From Haliotis asinina (lineage: Eukaryota > Mollusca > Gastropoda > Lepetellida > Haliotidae): a DNA stretch of 64,000 nt. The position numbers were made by a program, and so were the translations under genes. Position 1 is the stretch's first letter. Every line of letters starts with the position of its first letter. Location of the stretch: NCBI RefSeq assembly GCF_037392515.1, contig NC_090291.1:1266501-1330500 (forward strand), written 5' to 3'. Below the pieces are notes generated by a model. It made no database searches and had not been told where the DNA came from. It was given only the letters and a program-made list of their open reading frames with translations. Positions 1-11,794 of this stretch are shown here, piece by piece.

Positions 1-219
1 CACTGTTGATCTGTGTTGTCACGCTAGATATTGATCAGCACTGTGGATGCTGCTGGTGCGACTGACCCCAAGATGACCGTGTTGATGAGGTAGGGGTGAA
101 AGGCTGAATGCCCACCGTTAAATGTTGATCATCCCAACTGTTCTCTATGCTTGCACAGAAAGTCATCCTTTCTATTTCATATCACCTCTGCTATCAATAA
201 ATAACAGACGAGTCCTGTC
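1..219. other. 3' flank of GPCR gene, no gene seen
   Basis: This stretch lies beyond the stop codon of the minus-strand GPCR and should contain its 3' UTR. I see no minus-strand AATAAA (TTTATT on the plus strand) here, so the polyadenylation site is probably outside the window or uses a variant signal. No repeat or second gene was recognised. Confidence 0.4.
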
Positions 220-1413
220 TTAAACAGCATCTGAGTGCTCCCAACTGTCTTCCGTTCTACAGCACCTACAGCAGCAACAGACTCTGACCACCTTCCTCAG
301 GAGATGCTTAGCGTCCCGCCGGAAACTAGCGTTCAGGAAGCTGTAGATGACCGGGTTAATAGCATTGTTAATGAAGAAGGATTTCACACAGAACTTGTAC
401 GCTACCTCTCCAGTGGGGGACAACCTACCCTCGAAGTCTTTGATGATGCTTCTGAGAACCATGACGATGAGGAACGGGAGGAAGCTGAGGATGTAGGCCA
501 AGGTTACAGCGAACAGAACTGTAGTGGTCTTGCCGACCCTCATCTTCTGGCGCTGCTTCAGCGTGTCTTTTCCCAGTGCTGGCACAGCTTCCTTTGTGTG
601 TTGGTCCTTGTGGGTTCCGTGCTCGTCAACTTCTGACGACACCTCGGTCGACGTGGGATCGGAGACTTGGCTGTTGATGCCCGACTTGGATACGGCGATC
701 TTGGCACCGATGGTGGTCTTTTTCCTTCGCCAGATGACAATGCCAATGCGACTGTACAGCACGACGAAGAAGGTGACGGTGATGAAGAAGAGGGTGAATA
801 GGAAGCCGTAGTAGAGGGTCGGGTAGATGGTTCCTTTAGCCCAGTCAGCCGTGGAACAGTCAATGCCTTCAACACCAGGAATCCCGAGATGGATGGTCTC
901 CCGTCCAAACAGAAGACATGAGGGCCATGAAGTGAGAATACCAAGTGAAATGGCCAAAATGCACAGCATCTTCGCCTTCTGGACACTATACTGCCGGCCG
1001 AGTTTACAGATCCGGAAATATCTGTCAAAGGCCACCTCGATAAGGATGCACGATGAGGCAATGATGGTTGAGGAATGGACAAATCGGAGGAGTTTACACG
1101 CTGCAGGGGCGTAGAACATGTACGGGTATCTGAGGTCGGCGATCTCGGTGGGGATGCCGATGACGCAGCTGAAGAGGTCGAGGATGGCGAGGGAGAGAAT
1201 GAAGTAGTGTGACGACGCCTTGTACGGCTTGCTCCAGTATACGCAACACACGAGGATGTTGCCCAACGTTCCCACAACGACCAGAATGATGAGGAAGACA
1301 ATGACTGGGATGTAGAGGAATGCCTTGGCGTCGTTGAGACGTTGCAGGATCTCACTGGAGTCGTTCCGTATGATGAGGTGAGCGATCTCTTCTCGAGCTA
1401 CCAGGTTAGCCAT
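220..1413 (-). CDS. Orphan class A (rhodopsin-type) GPCR, 397 aa
   Basis: Seven-helix plasma-membrane receptor expected to signal through G proteins; the ligand cannot be told. Seen in the 397-residue product: a short N-terminus with sequon N17-D-S; TM1 about 34-60 with the G51-N52 pair; TM2 68-90 with D79; C106 at the top of TM3 and C186 in loop 2 as the likely disulfide; D130-R131-Y132 ending TM3; W163 in TM4; Y220 in TM5; a long basic/Ser-Thr loop 3 at 225-295; TM6 297-322 with SFLPF where many receptors have CWxP; and TM7 with N353-P-V-I-Y357. A CCCCRCC cluster at 379-385 suggests palmitoylation. The start is the ATG in good context (AAAATGG). The open frame runs upstream through a splice acceptor, so the extra 11 codons that begin with TTG are not likely coding. 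The coding region is one exon. It looks like an invertebrate peptide- or amine-receptor relative, but I cannot name a subfamily. Confidence 0.93.
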   Translation of the reverse strand: MANLVAREEIAHLIIRNDSSEILQRLNDAKAFLYIPVIVFLIILVVVGTLGNILVCCVYWSKPYKASSHYFILSLAILDLFSCVIGIPTEIADLRYPYMFYAPAACKLLRFVHSSTIIASSCILIEVAFDRYFRICKLGRQYSVQKAKMLCILAISLGILTSWPSCLLFGRETIHLGIPGVEGIDCSTADWAKGTIYPTLYYGFLFTLFFITVTFFVVLYSRIGIVIWRRKKTTIGAKIAVSKSGINSQVSDPTSTEVSSEVDEHGTHKDQHTKEAVPALGKDTLKQRQKMRVGKTTTVLFAVTLAYILSFLPFLIVMVLRSIIKDFEGRLSPTGEVAYKFCVKSFFINNAINPVIYSFLNASFRRDAKHLLRKVVRVCCCCRCCRTEDSWEHSDAV

Positions 1414-1434
1414 TTTAGAGGACTGCTGGAGATT

Positions 1435-1462
1435 CTGAAATGACAAAAAAAAACGTTCAGTA
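1435..1462 (-). promoter_or_regulatory. 3' splice site before the GPCR coding exon
   Basis: Read on the minus strand, a run of T residues is followed by TGTCATTTCAG and then the exon, 21 bases before the ATG. This is a strong acceptor and implies that a 5' UTR exon lies to the right at unknown distance. The 5' UTR exon itself was not identified. Confidence 0.8.
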
Positions 1463-1468
1463 TAATAG

Positions 1469-1667
1469 TGAGTGAGTTTAGTTTTACGTCACACTCAGCA
1501 ATATTCCAGCTATATGGCGGCGAACTAGAAATAATCGAGTCTGGACCAAACAATCACAGGATCAACAGCATGAGCATCAATCTACAGATCTGGGACACGA
1601 CGACATGTGTCAACTCATTCAGCGAGCCTGACCACCGCGACCTGTAAGTCGCCTCTTACAACAAGCA
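1469..1667 (-). repeat. Family A dispersed repeat
   Basis: Copy of a roughly 260-bp interspersed element found about ten times in this window. Key pieces on its sense strand are GGCGACTAACGGGATCGGG near the middle, TCTGGTCCAGACTCGATT, and the 3' tail AGCTGGAATATTGCTGAG with a terminal CTCA run. This copy lies in the inferred 5' UTR intron of the GPCR, a few tens of bases upstream of its acceptor. Confidence 0.85.
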
Positions 1668-1780
1668 ACTCTAACCCGAATCTTTAAGGGTTCTAGTGTA
1701 ATATCACATATGATGTTCAATGAGAATGGTGATGCTGATGAGGTCGAAGATGATAGTGGAGAAAGACGAATAGTTTGGTC

Positions 1781-1878
1781 TGAGTGACTGAGTGAGTGAG
1801 TGACTTTTAGTTTTACTCCAATTTTAGCAATATTCCAGCTATATCAAGGCGGGCGACACCAGCAATATCACCGCGGGG
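1781..1878 (-). repeat. Family B SINE, truncated
   Basis: The 3' half only of the tRNA-related SINE (family B): GTGAGTGAG run, TTTTAGTTTTAC, AGCAATATTCCAGCTATAT and a CAATATCACCGCGG piece, read in antisense. The tRNA-like head is missing. Confidence 0.65.
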
Positions 1879-1882
1879 GATT

Positions 1883-3230
1883 CCTGCAATAATCAGTAGC
1901 AACGACAATGGCTGTATACAAGGTAACCATGCTCGTTACTGAACGAAGAATTTAGTCCAAAAGAAAAGTTGATTGTAATACATTCTTTTCTGTCATCCCG
2001 CCGGAAGAATTTAAAAACATAATTATCGTTATCGCCATTATGAACCAGTGTAAATTAGGAATGGTGTTCGACATTGAAGAGAATCTTGACCTCTGTCCAA
2101 AACATCAGATTTACCATATACTAGTATCTAAACTTGGGAGCTAAAACTTTGCTTGGATTGTGCTAAAGGATGTGAACGACAAGCAAGAAGGCAAAAAAGC
2201 CAATATGTAAAACATATAACAGTACATGGGGTTAAAAAGTAAAGCGATATACTGCCAGTATTTTATGCTACATGTAAACACTTCCATAGTGGGTATATAT
2301 GATTTCTTTAAAACGAATTATCACAAAAACGTTTTAATGGGTTTTTTTTCCCGCAATCTCACTACGTGTTACCCTTCACTTGCCACGCGTGTAAAATACC
2401 CTATCTCTATTCCATGGCGCAAAACAGACCCCCCATATATCTGTGAAGGAGCGACGACCCAGGACGAATTGATGACTTTTACAGGCACAGGGTCCCAACC
2501 GTCACTAGTCAGGCTCAGCAGAAAGTGTTGCAGAGCCCCCTGGGTACTTGTTATTTAGAAAACCTGTGAACCTGAAAAAACGTTTAAATGTCAGCTACAG
2601 CACCTACCACCATCTGTCACTATATCTTTGTTTCTGCTCTATCGTTTCGGAGACTCAAGCGGTGTCTGGTACAAGCATGACATCTTAAGTGCCACTTGAA
2701 TGTTTTTATCGACATCCATTTTCCACAAGTCGCTAGTTAATACACAACTGTTATTTTCTCAGAGTGTCCCGGAGCCTTGTCCCTGACAATGTTTATTTGC
2801 TTGTTTAAGATTACGTTTTATTGTATAGTTAAAACAAAGTCCTGGTTTCCGATCTCGGGAGTATGTTCGCGGTATTGTTCCAACCTCTAGGGTTGTTTTC
2901 AAATTACATGGATCAGGGGTCCAAGATGTCTTGTACACTCAGAAAGATGAAACTAAAATGGCAGGGTAAAGTTAGCAAAACATATTAGAGGTCAACAACA
3001 CAGCAAGTAGAAATTCTTATCACCGGCAAAGTGTTTCAAAACAGATCCTCACTTCGCGGTAATTGAAAACAGTCTGTAAAAACAAAGGGTTTATGCTGAG
3101 AGCAGCCTGTGTCTTCCACTTTGTCAGTGTTGGGATGTAACAGTTTCTGTTTTTCTGTTATTTAATTGCGTTCTTGTAAAGTACAATGAACACAATAGAA
3201 TGATTAGCAAGAAAACTCGTTATATTTTGG
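1883..3230. other. Non-coding, no gene seen
   Basis: AT-rich unique-looking sequence with scattered stops. The 110-codon open frame at 2226-2558 shows no recognisable domain, codon pattern or splice context, so I treat it as chance. Confidence 0.5.
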
Positions 3231-3231
3231 C

Positions 3232-3234
<3 letters not shown>

Positions 3235-3301
<67 letters not shown>

Positions 3302-3304
3302 ACA
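3235..3304. repeat. (CT)n-(CA)n compound microsatellite
   Basis: About 21 CT units run directly into about 14 CA units. This is a simple-sequence tract that should be polymorphic. Confidence 0.97.
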
Positions 3305-3305
3305 T

Positions 3306-6300
3306 TTGGGCATTTGACTTTGAATGTGGATTTTGTATTATCTCATTCGGCAAACATCTGCATCTAATGTCAAACGAGTAGTTTATGGTGGAAACACTCA
3401 CGGCAGCTCTGTTACCTGGCGTACAGCAGTCGCAAGTGTACTTCACATCTTTTTTTGGTCCATGCGTAACATAAGGCAATGTTCCTTTATAAAAGGGGTA
3501 ACTGATTATGTGTGTATTGATATAATCATAAAGTGTTAGTGGACAAAATGTCCGGCTCGCTTGAACTGCTGAAGCTACCAACATTCCAAACCTCGTCTCC
3601 CGGACAGACGGAGGCTGGACAATGGCGACTTGGTTACCGTTAAGCAGCCTCCGTTTACCCTTGAAATGATATCACATGGTCTTCAGGGATACATATACCC
3701 CTCAAGACATGATTCCCTGATGTTAATAAAGCTGCCTAAATTAGTATACAGTCTATTGTATTGTCTGAATCAACGATATTAGACAGAGATGACCTTCTAG
3801 ACATTTGCGGCACCGAGGTCGGCTTTCACGGATTTAATATCTTGTAGGTTTTAATATCGTACCTTTCATTTGAATTATTTCAGAATATGATAATTGGAAA
3901 TGACAAAAAATGACTGATAACTTTGATTGGGTGAATTTTCCTCATTGCTGCCTGGTCGGTGCGCGTCCAAGGGTGTAGTGGACAGAGTGCGATTCCTAGT
4001 GTGAAGCTTTGAAAAATATTCTCTGTTTCCATGGTATCGCTGCATTTCCCCCGGTAATTGTTTATAGAGGCAACTATTTGAGGTCTTGTGGTTTCATGTG
4101 TGATCGCGTACCTTGAGTCATCGTTCACTGACAGATCATTTAGATCAACTACAAGATAAATATACAGACAGATTTGTCATTACAGTGTCTTGCTCTTTCA
4201 AAAATAGAAATTGAGATAAGGGTGTAGACGCAAATTCCCCCAGGGAATATTTCAAAATACGTTTTTTCATCCTATCATGGGTTTTAATGAAATCTCACGA
4301 GCTTTAGTTTGCGAGAGACGATAAGAATGTATTAAATGTACAGTCAGCACTTAATGCCTCACACAGACGACAGTGTGTAAGCCGATGGGGAGATCTGCTC
4401 TTCTTAAACTCACAAGTCTCGTGCTGATAATAGAAGCCTGCAACGACAAGAATCTTGATACACTTGGTGTTTGTTCTTCTCTGTACACTGCAAACGGCCT
4501 GACGTCTGCGTACTACTACTTGTCGTCTGCTTGTATCAGTTTGTATGGGTAAAGGCGCTGATATCAGTACGCCAACTCATCATATCTCGCCTCCTTGTTG
4601 CAGGAATATTCACGTGCGAGGAGTCTGCCCGAAGAGCTATAGGTTGTAAGTTGTATTCCTCTCTCATTCTACCAAAACATGTTCTCAGCTCTTAATCTGG
4701 ATTTGTTTTGTTTAATAAACTACATAAATTCCCCGGTCATGGTTCAGCCAACATGTCATGCTGAATACATGTCGTCCCCGCCCTCCACTCCCCGCAACTG
4801 TCGTCCCCCCAGCGTGATACTACCAAGGCCCGGGGGATGATATCCCAGCTCGTATCACCCACAGCGCTGGCTCCAACGTAAATATCTGACATACTCAAGT
4901 CGCTGTTGGTGGAGGCAAAACCCAGGATCGCGTTGCAACGGATATTTTGACTGATTACATTAAGATATCATGTTATTAGTTTTGACATGGGCGCTGCCGA
5001 CACCAGCGGTAGCAGTATCATTGAGTGATCATTTCCTACGCATGATTTGTACAAGTGGCGGACCGCTCCGGTCCACTGTCTGTTTGTTCGCGTGTTATGA
5101 ATATATACAATAACCTCTCGGGAAATAGTTGAAATGGCGGAATGGTTGAAACCCACTTGAAAATTCAAGGACCATTTTGAATCGCTCTATCGAAAAACTG
5201 TTTTGAAAGAGAGACGTTTATATATTAGACCCTTTTTTAACATAAACAATCTTACAACTGGAAATTAAAAAGTAGAATCCGTCTGTTCCTCCTTGTTTTA
5301 GACTTTGTTGTCAAAAACTGTATGTCAGTCATACAGACCCTGAAACAAGAAAGCCTACACAAGTCTAGAAAATGTGGCGAGTCTAGATTTCCACAGCTCC
5401 TGAAAATGAAGAAAGTCTCAGGGCTTGCTGTTTATTTATTGTTTTTTTTTCACTATGAATTTCTTTTCTGTGTAACATGTACATTTCAGAGACAAGTTGT
5501 TAGTCTTCACTTCCCTGAAACTGAGATTTCACAGTTGCGATCTCGTTTGGGTCATCATTAATAGCTAACCTCATACACTTTATACATTAGAAGAAGCTTA
5601 TTGTACATGAGGATCCATGGGGGACAGAGGTACAAACGTAGATATAATCATAAAGTTATAAAATCTCACGTGTGCAAGATCACATGCATGTTGAACAACT
5701 GAAAACATAAAACTGTTTGAAGGACTTTTACTGAGTGTAAAAATCTGGTTCCTGGGCTTTGCATCCTTTCCCCTAGTAAAAGCCCCCTTTGCATTGATTT
5801 AACATTTACATGTAGTTGTATCATACCTTTGCAGCCTTTTCAGGTCACAAGGTAACATTTTCCAGCTAAATACGTGTATTAACTATTGTCCATTGTTAAC
5901 TCGGACTAAGAACATGATACAGTGGTATCATCGCATGTTTAGCGCTGTGTTTTCGTTTTATAAACCATCAATCTTGAGAAGTTCACTTGCTAACAGAGTT
6001 ACCAAAATATAAGCTCTAAATAGAAGAATGCAAAACTGGTTTTCAAAGTTCTTTTTTAATTCATTGTAGAATCTCAGATGCCCACCTTTAAAGACGCAAG
6101 AAATCTTGACAACCTAAAGAATTGTAGGCATGTTGTCGTTTGATATTCTCCTTCACAGTCCATACGATAATATTTCGTACCTCAGGCACGATATTGCTAA
6201 AATATGGATGAGCACAAACTAGCATAAATGAGATACCCAACCCGTGCTTTATACAAAAATGTAAACTGAAGATGTCACTTCAATGCCAGACCTCTCCATT

Positions 6301-6334
6301 TCCAACATGATTTTACAGTTGCGAGTTGTGTGAA
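3306..6334. other. Non-coding, no gene seen
   Basis: Roughly 3 kb with only short, unsupported open frames (for example 3880-4128 and 4471-4695). No conserved motif, RNA gene or clear transposon end was recognised. Confidence 0.5.
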
Positions 6335-6380
6335 GCCTAATTCACTTGTGACATTACTGCTGAAGGCGGCGTAAAACCAG
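6335..6380 (+). repeat. Family B SINE 3' tail fragment
   Basis: The sequence TGACATTACTGCTGAAGGCGG followed by CGTAAAACCAGACTCACTC is a diverged SINE tail. It passes without a break into the 17-bp minisatellite that follows, whose unit matches the last bases of this tail. Confidence 0.75.
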
Positions 6381-6868
6381 ACTCACTCGAATACCAGACT
6401 CACTCGAATACCAGACTCACTCGAATACCAGACTCACTCGAATACCAGACTCACTCGAATACCAGACTGACTCGAATACCAAACTCACTCGAATACCAGA
6501 CTGACTCGAATACCAGACTCACTCGAATACCAAACTCACTCGAATACCTGACTCACTCGAATACCAAACTCACTCGAATACCAGACTCACTCGAATACCA
6601 GACTCACTCGAATACCAAACTCACTCGAATACCTGACTCACTCGAATACCAAACTCACTCGAATACCAGACTCACTCGAATACCTGACTCACTCGAATGC
6701 CAAACTCACTCGAATACCAGACTGACTCGAATACCTGACTGACTCGAATACCAGACTGACTCGAATACCAGACTGACTCGAATACCAAACTCACTCGAAT
6801 ACCAGACTCACTCGAATACCAGACTCACTCGAATACCAAACTCACTCGAATACCTGACTCACTCGAGA
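6377..6868 (+). repeat. 17-bp minisatellite, about 29 copies
   Basis: The unit is CCAGACTCACTCGAATA with point variants at two places (CAG/CAA/CTG before ACT, and CTCAC/CTGAC). Variants are interspersed in mixed order, as expected from repeated slippage or unequal exchange. The array begins at the terminal CTCA-type end of a SINE fragment. Confidence 0.95.
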
Positions 6869-6869
6869 C

Positions 6870-7744
6870 TCAATTAATTTATTACAAACGTTTAATTCGT
6901 GTACTCGCCAACTGCAATGACGTATACTTTCAAGTTATTTTGATGCGTTCATTTGGTGCAGGCGCTTAATTGAATAATCTGAGAGACAGCTAAGCTTGAG
7001 CTCAAACTCGTGGTTCAACTTTCAACCTTCAAGATATATCTAAAGGTCACGGGAAACGTTTCGGCCGGATATCTTAACATGCATCGCTCCGCTCATTGTG
7101 TGCTGTGGAACATCACGTGACATCTTCAACCTAATGTCACGACAGAATTCTTCACATATCGGTCACAATCCACCGGAAACGGCTGTATCCGATCGTAATC
7201 GAGGTTACGCATGACCCCGTAAACACGGACACGCCGAACAACGTCTCTGGCGGCCACGGCTCCCTTACCCGTTATGAACTCAGGAAACGATGAATTAAAT
7301 GTTTATGTCTAAGGCTATGTCGTACTCGAATGTATTGCTTAACTTGTAAACAGTTCGGTGAGATTTGTTAACACAGAAAAGCCATTAAAAGATAACGATA
7401 TTCTGAAAGATACTCTCTGACTGCATACTGTAAAACCTGTCGTCGTTTTTATTTGTTTATTTATTCGGAACGTTTCCTTTTGTACAGGAACGAGACACAA
7501 GCTGATAGGAAACATATTTTCTGGCTTTGGGGATGTTTTTATCTTGAAATCTTAAACATCGTTTGTCATTTCTTATCTTAAAATCTGGAACAGCAGTTGT
7601 CAATACAGCAAATAAAGCGGTAATTGTTGGACCGACATGTGATTATTTTTCTAATATCCACATACCCTGACTCTTAGTCTTACTAACCCTTAGCCTCTGT
7701 CTATATATCATTTGGATAGTAGTAACAAATAAACACATTTGAAT
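6870..7744. other. Non-coding, no gene seen
   Basis: Unique-looking sequence with no open frame of note and no recognised repeat. Confidence 0.45.
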
Positions 7745-7855
7745 GGAAAGGGAGCCCAATCAGATAGAAATTGTGGAGCTTTGACACTACAGGGAGAGCT
7801 AAGCAGTAGGGGAAATAATGTGGTTTTCTGGAAGTGTGAGGCAGACTACCATACT
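7745..7855 (+). repeat. Family C dispersed repeat
   Basis: Copy of a roughly 150-bp element with the landmarks GAGCCC near the 5' end, then AGGGAGAGCTAAGCAGTAGG, GGAAATAATGTGG and GTGAGGCAGACTA. Six copies are recognisable in this window. Confidence 0.65.
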
Positions 7856-8194
7856 CTGTGTGTACAACACCGCCCTATAGGGCAGTGGAGTCATGTATGA
7901 CTTGTGGAAGTCGGTGGTTCGATCCCTGACTGAGATATATAAAAAAAACCGCAGAGAACATGGCATTATGTTGTTATTCTGACTGGCAGATATAACAATG
8001 CCTAGACGTTTGTACTGTTAAAGTACACTGTCTGACGTTGGAGGGGCAATAAAGTATATGTGACCGAAACTGGGGTTTCTGGAGCAAGGCTGCAGCACAG
8101 CTCTGTCACCGGCTTACTCACAACGCTAACTAACGCTTACTCTCTGAATACTTACAATTTTGATAGTAATAAATAACTCCGTCTAAATTTATAC

Positions 8195-8460
8195 GGAACC
8201 CGTGGAGGTCCCGGGGTAGAATAGGCCTTCAGCAACCCATGCTTGCCATAAAAGGCGACTATGCTTGTCGTAAGAGGCGACTAACGGGATCGGGTGATCA
8301 GGCTCGCTGACATGGTTGACTCATGTCATCGGCTCCTAATTGCACAGATTGATGCTTATGTTGTTGGTCACTGGATTGTTTGGCCCAGACTCGATTATTT
8401 ACAGGCCGCAGCCATATAACTGGAATATTGCTGAGTGCGGTGTAAAACTAAACTCACCCA
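8195..8460 (+). repeat. Family A dispersed repeat, near full length
   Basis: Starts at ACCCGTGGAGGTCCCGGGG and ends with GTAAAACTAAACTCACCC. It contains the diagnostic GGCGACTAACGGGATCGGG and the GGAATATTGCTGAGTGCGG tail. The 78-codon open frame across it is a product of the repeat, not a gene. Confidence 0.92.
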
Positions 8461-8475
8461 AACTCGCTAAATTTA

Positions 8476-8592
8476 AAAGGAGCCCCAGTCAATTTGGGAA
8501 TCTAGACTTGCCTCAGGGTTATAGCATTGCAGGGAGGGCAAGGCGGTATGGAAATAATGTTGCTTTAGGGCTGTGAGACAGACTAACAACAG
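8476..8592 (+). repeat. Family C dispersed repeat
   Basis: GAGCCCCAGTCAATTTGGGA, TCTAGACTTGCCTCAGGG, then GCAGGGAGGGCAAGGCGG and TGTGAGACAGACTAACA. It lies directly after the family A copy. Confidence 0.75.
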
Positions 8593-9254
8593 GACAACAG
8601 CTCACCCCACTGGTTGTATGTAGTGGGGACATCTTTAGAACAGTGCCCGGAGATGTGGTTGATTAGGCGTCAACAAAGGAATGGACGTGTGCTCATGATA
8701 TCAGTCATAGTTTATCCGATCCATCTTTGCCATATTTGGTCTTACTTAAACATTATTCCCGTTGTTATTGTTTTGAAAAGTCCACCAAATCGACTAAAAG
8801 GGGAATTAAAATTCATGTTGAGTTATCTGGACATTTGAGCTGTGAGCACACAAAGAGATGGCATGAACGTCTGAACAACGCTGTCGATATCCGACAAAAA
8901 CCAAGACGTAATGAAGGCATTAACGACACAACTAAACCAGAATTGATCATGTTTCAAGTAGGCATGTAACTGAAGAGGTTTTGGAACTGTGAGTCCCCCC
9001 TTACCTTACATGTGTTTCAAGTTCAAAAATAGTTTTATAATCTGCCTGAGTTAACGATGTTGCTACAGATTGTACACCGGTGCATCGGCATCACGGGTCT
9101 TCATTCACGTGGCTGCAGGCTCGGGTTACCTGGGGTTTAATTAACCTAAAAATAATTTTGGTTTGTCACGCGTGATAAGATTACACAAACTTAATATGAG
9201 TCAAACCATTTCTCGCCAGTGGTGCAAATCCATTCAGATAACGCCATGCGATGA

Positions 9255-9400
9255 TGAGTGAGTGAGTATGTTTTACGCCGCTTATAGCAATATTCCAGCA
9301 ATATCACGGCGAGGTCACATATTTTACCCATGTGAGGAATCGAACCCAGACTTTCGGCGTGACGAGCGAATGCTTTAACCACAGGGGTACATCACTACCC
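9255..9400 (-). repeat. Family B SINE with tRNA-like head
   Basis: On its sense strand it reads GTGGTTAAAGCATTCGCTCG, then a pol III B-box-like GGGTTCGATTCC, then the GTGATATTGCTGGAATATTG tail and a CTCA run. This is the clearest evidence that family B is tRNA-derived. Confidence 0.88.
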
Positions 9401-11790
9401 ACATGCTCATTCAGTAACTTGCACTTTTTATTTCACTGATGATTAAACGCGGGTTGCATTGAAGCAAATACGTATACTGTCTTCGAATAAATGTTTAGAA
9501 CAAAAACCGGTATAACATTCGATGGAAAAGGGAGACTTCTGAAAATAAATGATGCAAACTCTGTAAAAAAAAGCCCAAGTTTTTAAAATAACCGACTTTC
9601 TTCTGAATACCCATGGAAAACATTACCGGTATTTGAAACTTCCTTTGAATTAACGTCGAATCTAAACCGCCTTGACTATGAATAAATACTTAAGACTTAT
9701 TTAAGGATTAAACAAGTATGATACGCCGAGTTGGGACGCTGATTATCATCGTGTAATATTACACTTATAAATGATAGTACAGACTTCAAGCTTTATCTTA
9801 AGCTGTACCTTTTCCCAGCGCCAGTATTGAAAAACGCGTCATTAAGTGACGTGTGCAGTTGAGGGAATTCACGTATTAATGCGTAACGTTGCGGTTGTCG
9901 CAATATTTTTCAACAGACATGTCGAACCGCTCTGGTTAGCAAAAATAAAATCAATTGCTTTATCACCTGGCAGTTGGCAGATGATATACCACACTTGATC
10001 TCTTCACCACGTTCATGGGATACAGTGATACGATACGCCTTTTCATTCATGCTGCCGAACGTCGACAGGGCGGCTCGCACTATTCATTCACACTCTATCG
10101 AATAACACCGACCTCTGACTTGCATCGTTTCCATATGTAGCTGCACAGAACTAACGGCACGTTTCCACACTGTTAATATTGATCATAACTTAAACCATTT
10201 TGCGCGTGGTAGTGGCTTTTTTGTTTCAACACCGACCAGCGTCCGCCAACAGATGGCGTTGATGACGATGACAGTGATTACATGATCGCTTGATACTGCT
10301 CGCGCCCACATGTTGGGGTAAGAGATCGCAATATGATAACATAGCTGAGATTATCATTCGTCCCTTCATGCCTCAAGGCATTTTCTTTATGCAAAGGAAA
10401 ATATGGAAAAACAAAAGAAAGCTGAAGTGAGAAGTGACTAACAGATGCTCTACTCAGGCTTGTGGAAATTACGGGCATAAATCTTATTTTCTTTCAACTT
10501 TATCGTTTTGTCGTAATAAAAGATGGACTTCTTTCAAGCATATTTAATGCTCGGAAATAATACTGAAATGTGCATGTTTATGACTTAAAGTAACAGCGAC
10601 TCTGAAACTGTATGTTTACTGATTTAATTAAAAGATAAAATTTAAGTGCTTTTTTCTATAAAGATGTTATGCAATTTTAAGCATTTATTTGCTTTAATGA
10701 AACATCGGAAAATGAATATGGTCCTGCTGCTAAACTTAAATCTTGAAAAAAGCCTCATATTACTTTTTAAGAATCAGCTACTTAAGACTAATTTGCCGAA
10801 ATATCACTGAATGTCCATAACAGAACGATAAACACCAGAACATTACACTTAAAAGGAAATATATTTGCTTGTGAAAAAAACCAGTATTTTTTATGAAGTA
10901 GCCTTCCGTTCAATACATTAATCGGCCGTACGTCCCGCGGATAAAAGAAATAATCCTGTAAAAAAAAGAATATACTCAAAATAAAAAAATCTGCAAACCG
11001 AAAAAGTTCAATACTTACCCGATATTTCAAAATAATGATCCGATGTTTTACATCCAACAATTGACAAAGTGACGGAGTAATGTCCCTCTGCTGGACCGTG
11101 TTTGTGTATCAAGTTGTCAAGGAAGACTGTTTCAAGCCTGTCGAACTCGGCAATATATAGATCCCGACTGTAACATTGACGGGCGAGTCCATTAATTACA
11201 GTTTTTCGCGGCATGCCACTGGTGAGCCTCGAGCTGGGAAAGGAGGTGGGTTTACACTGGATGGACTGTGCTTGCCAGCACGTCACTGTTATGAGTCGAC
11301 GCGAGGTTCTACGTTGACATGCGCACTGCAGTCCCTCTTATCTACGCATCAATTGAAATGAAGTGTTTTAAACTTGTCTATCAGTTTACAAAGTTTGGAG
11401 TGCTAGGGGTCGGTTGTTGGAAGCCAAATCATTTCCTACGGTTAATTGAAGAGCTGCAATTGACGGACCCAGCTCAGTTGGTGTAATTGCCCTTTGCATG
11501 ACGCACTCCCAGATAGACGAGGGTCGTGCACACCACAACGTCTTCAGTCGCATTTCATCAGATTCCTTGAGATAGTTTAACCGCTTTGACCTCACTAATG
11601 AAATGGAGCAAGTATCTATAAATCGCGTCACACTTCTGTAGTGGTGTGTGTAAGTTTTGGGCACAGCTACGCCCATTCGTTCAAGTGGTGACGTAACTCA
11701 AACGCTACTACGTCGACGTAACAGGGGCCAATAGGTGCAAGACAGACGGTGCATGCACGTGAATGCGCGAGACATTTGTCAGGCAGTGCA
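9401..11790. other. Non-coding, no gene seen
   Basis: AT-rich, with no open frame over about 100 codons and no recognised motif. Short frames at 11008-11286, 11176-11361 and 11386-11676 lack any supporting feature. Confidence 0.45.
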
Positions 11791-11794
11791 TTTC

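Noticed and set aside
558..1355. 265-codon frame overlapping the GPCR
   Set aside because: It is on the same strand as the receptor but in another frame; composition is Ser/Arg/Pro-rich and no domain is seen, while the receptor frame has every class A landmark.
2226..2558. 110-codon open frame as a gene
   Set aside because: No motif or context; expected by chance in a window of this size.
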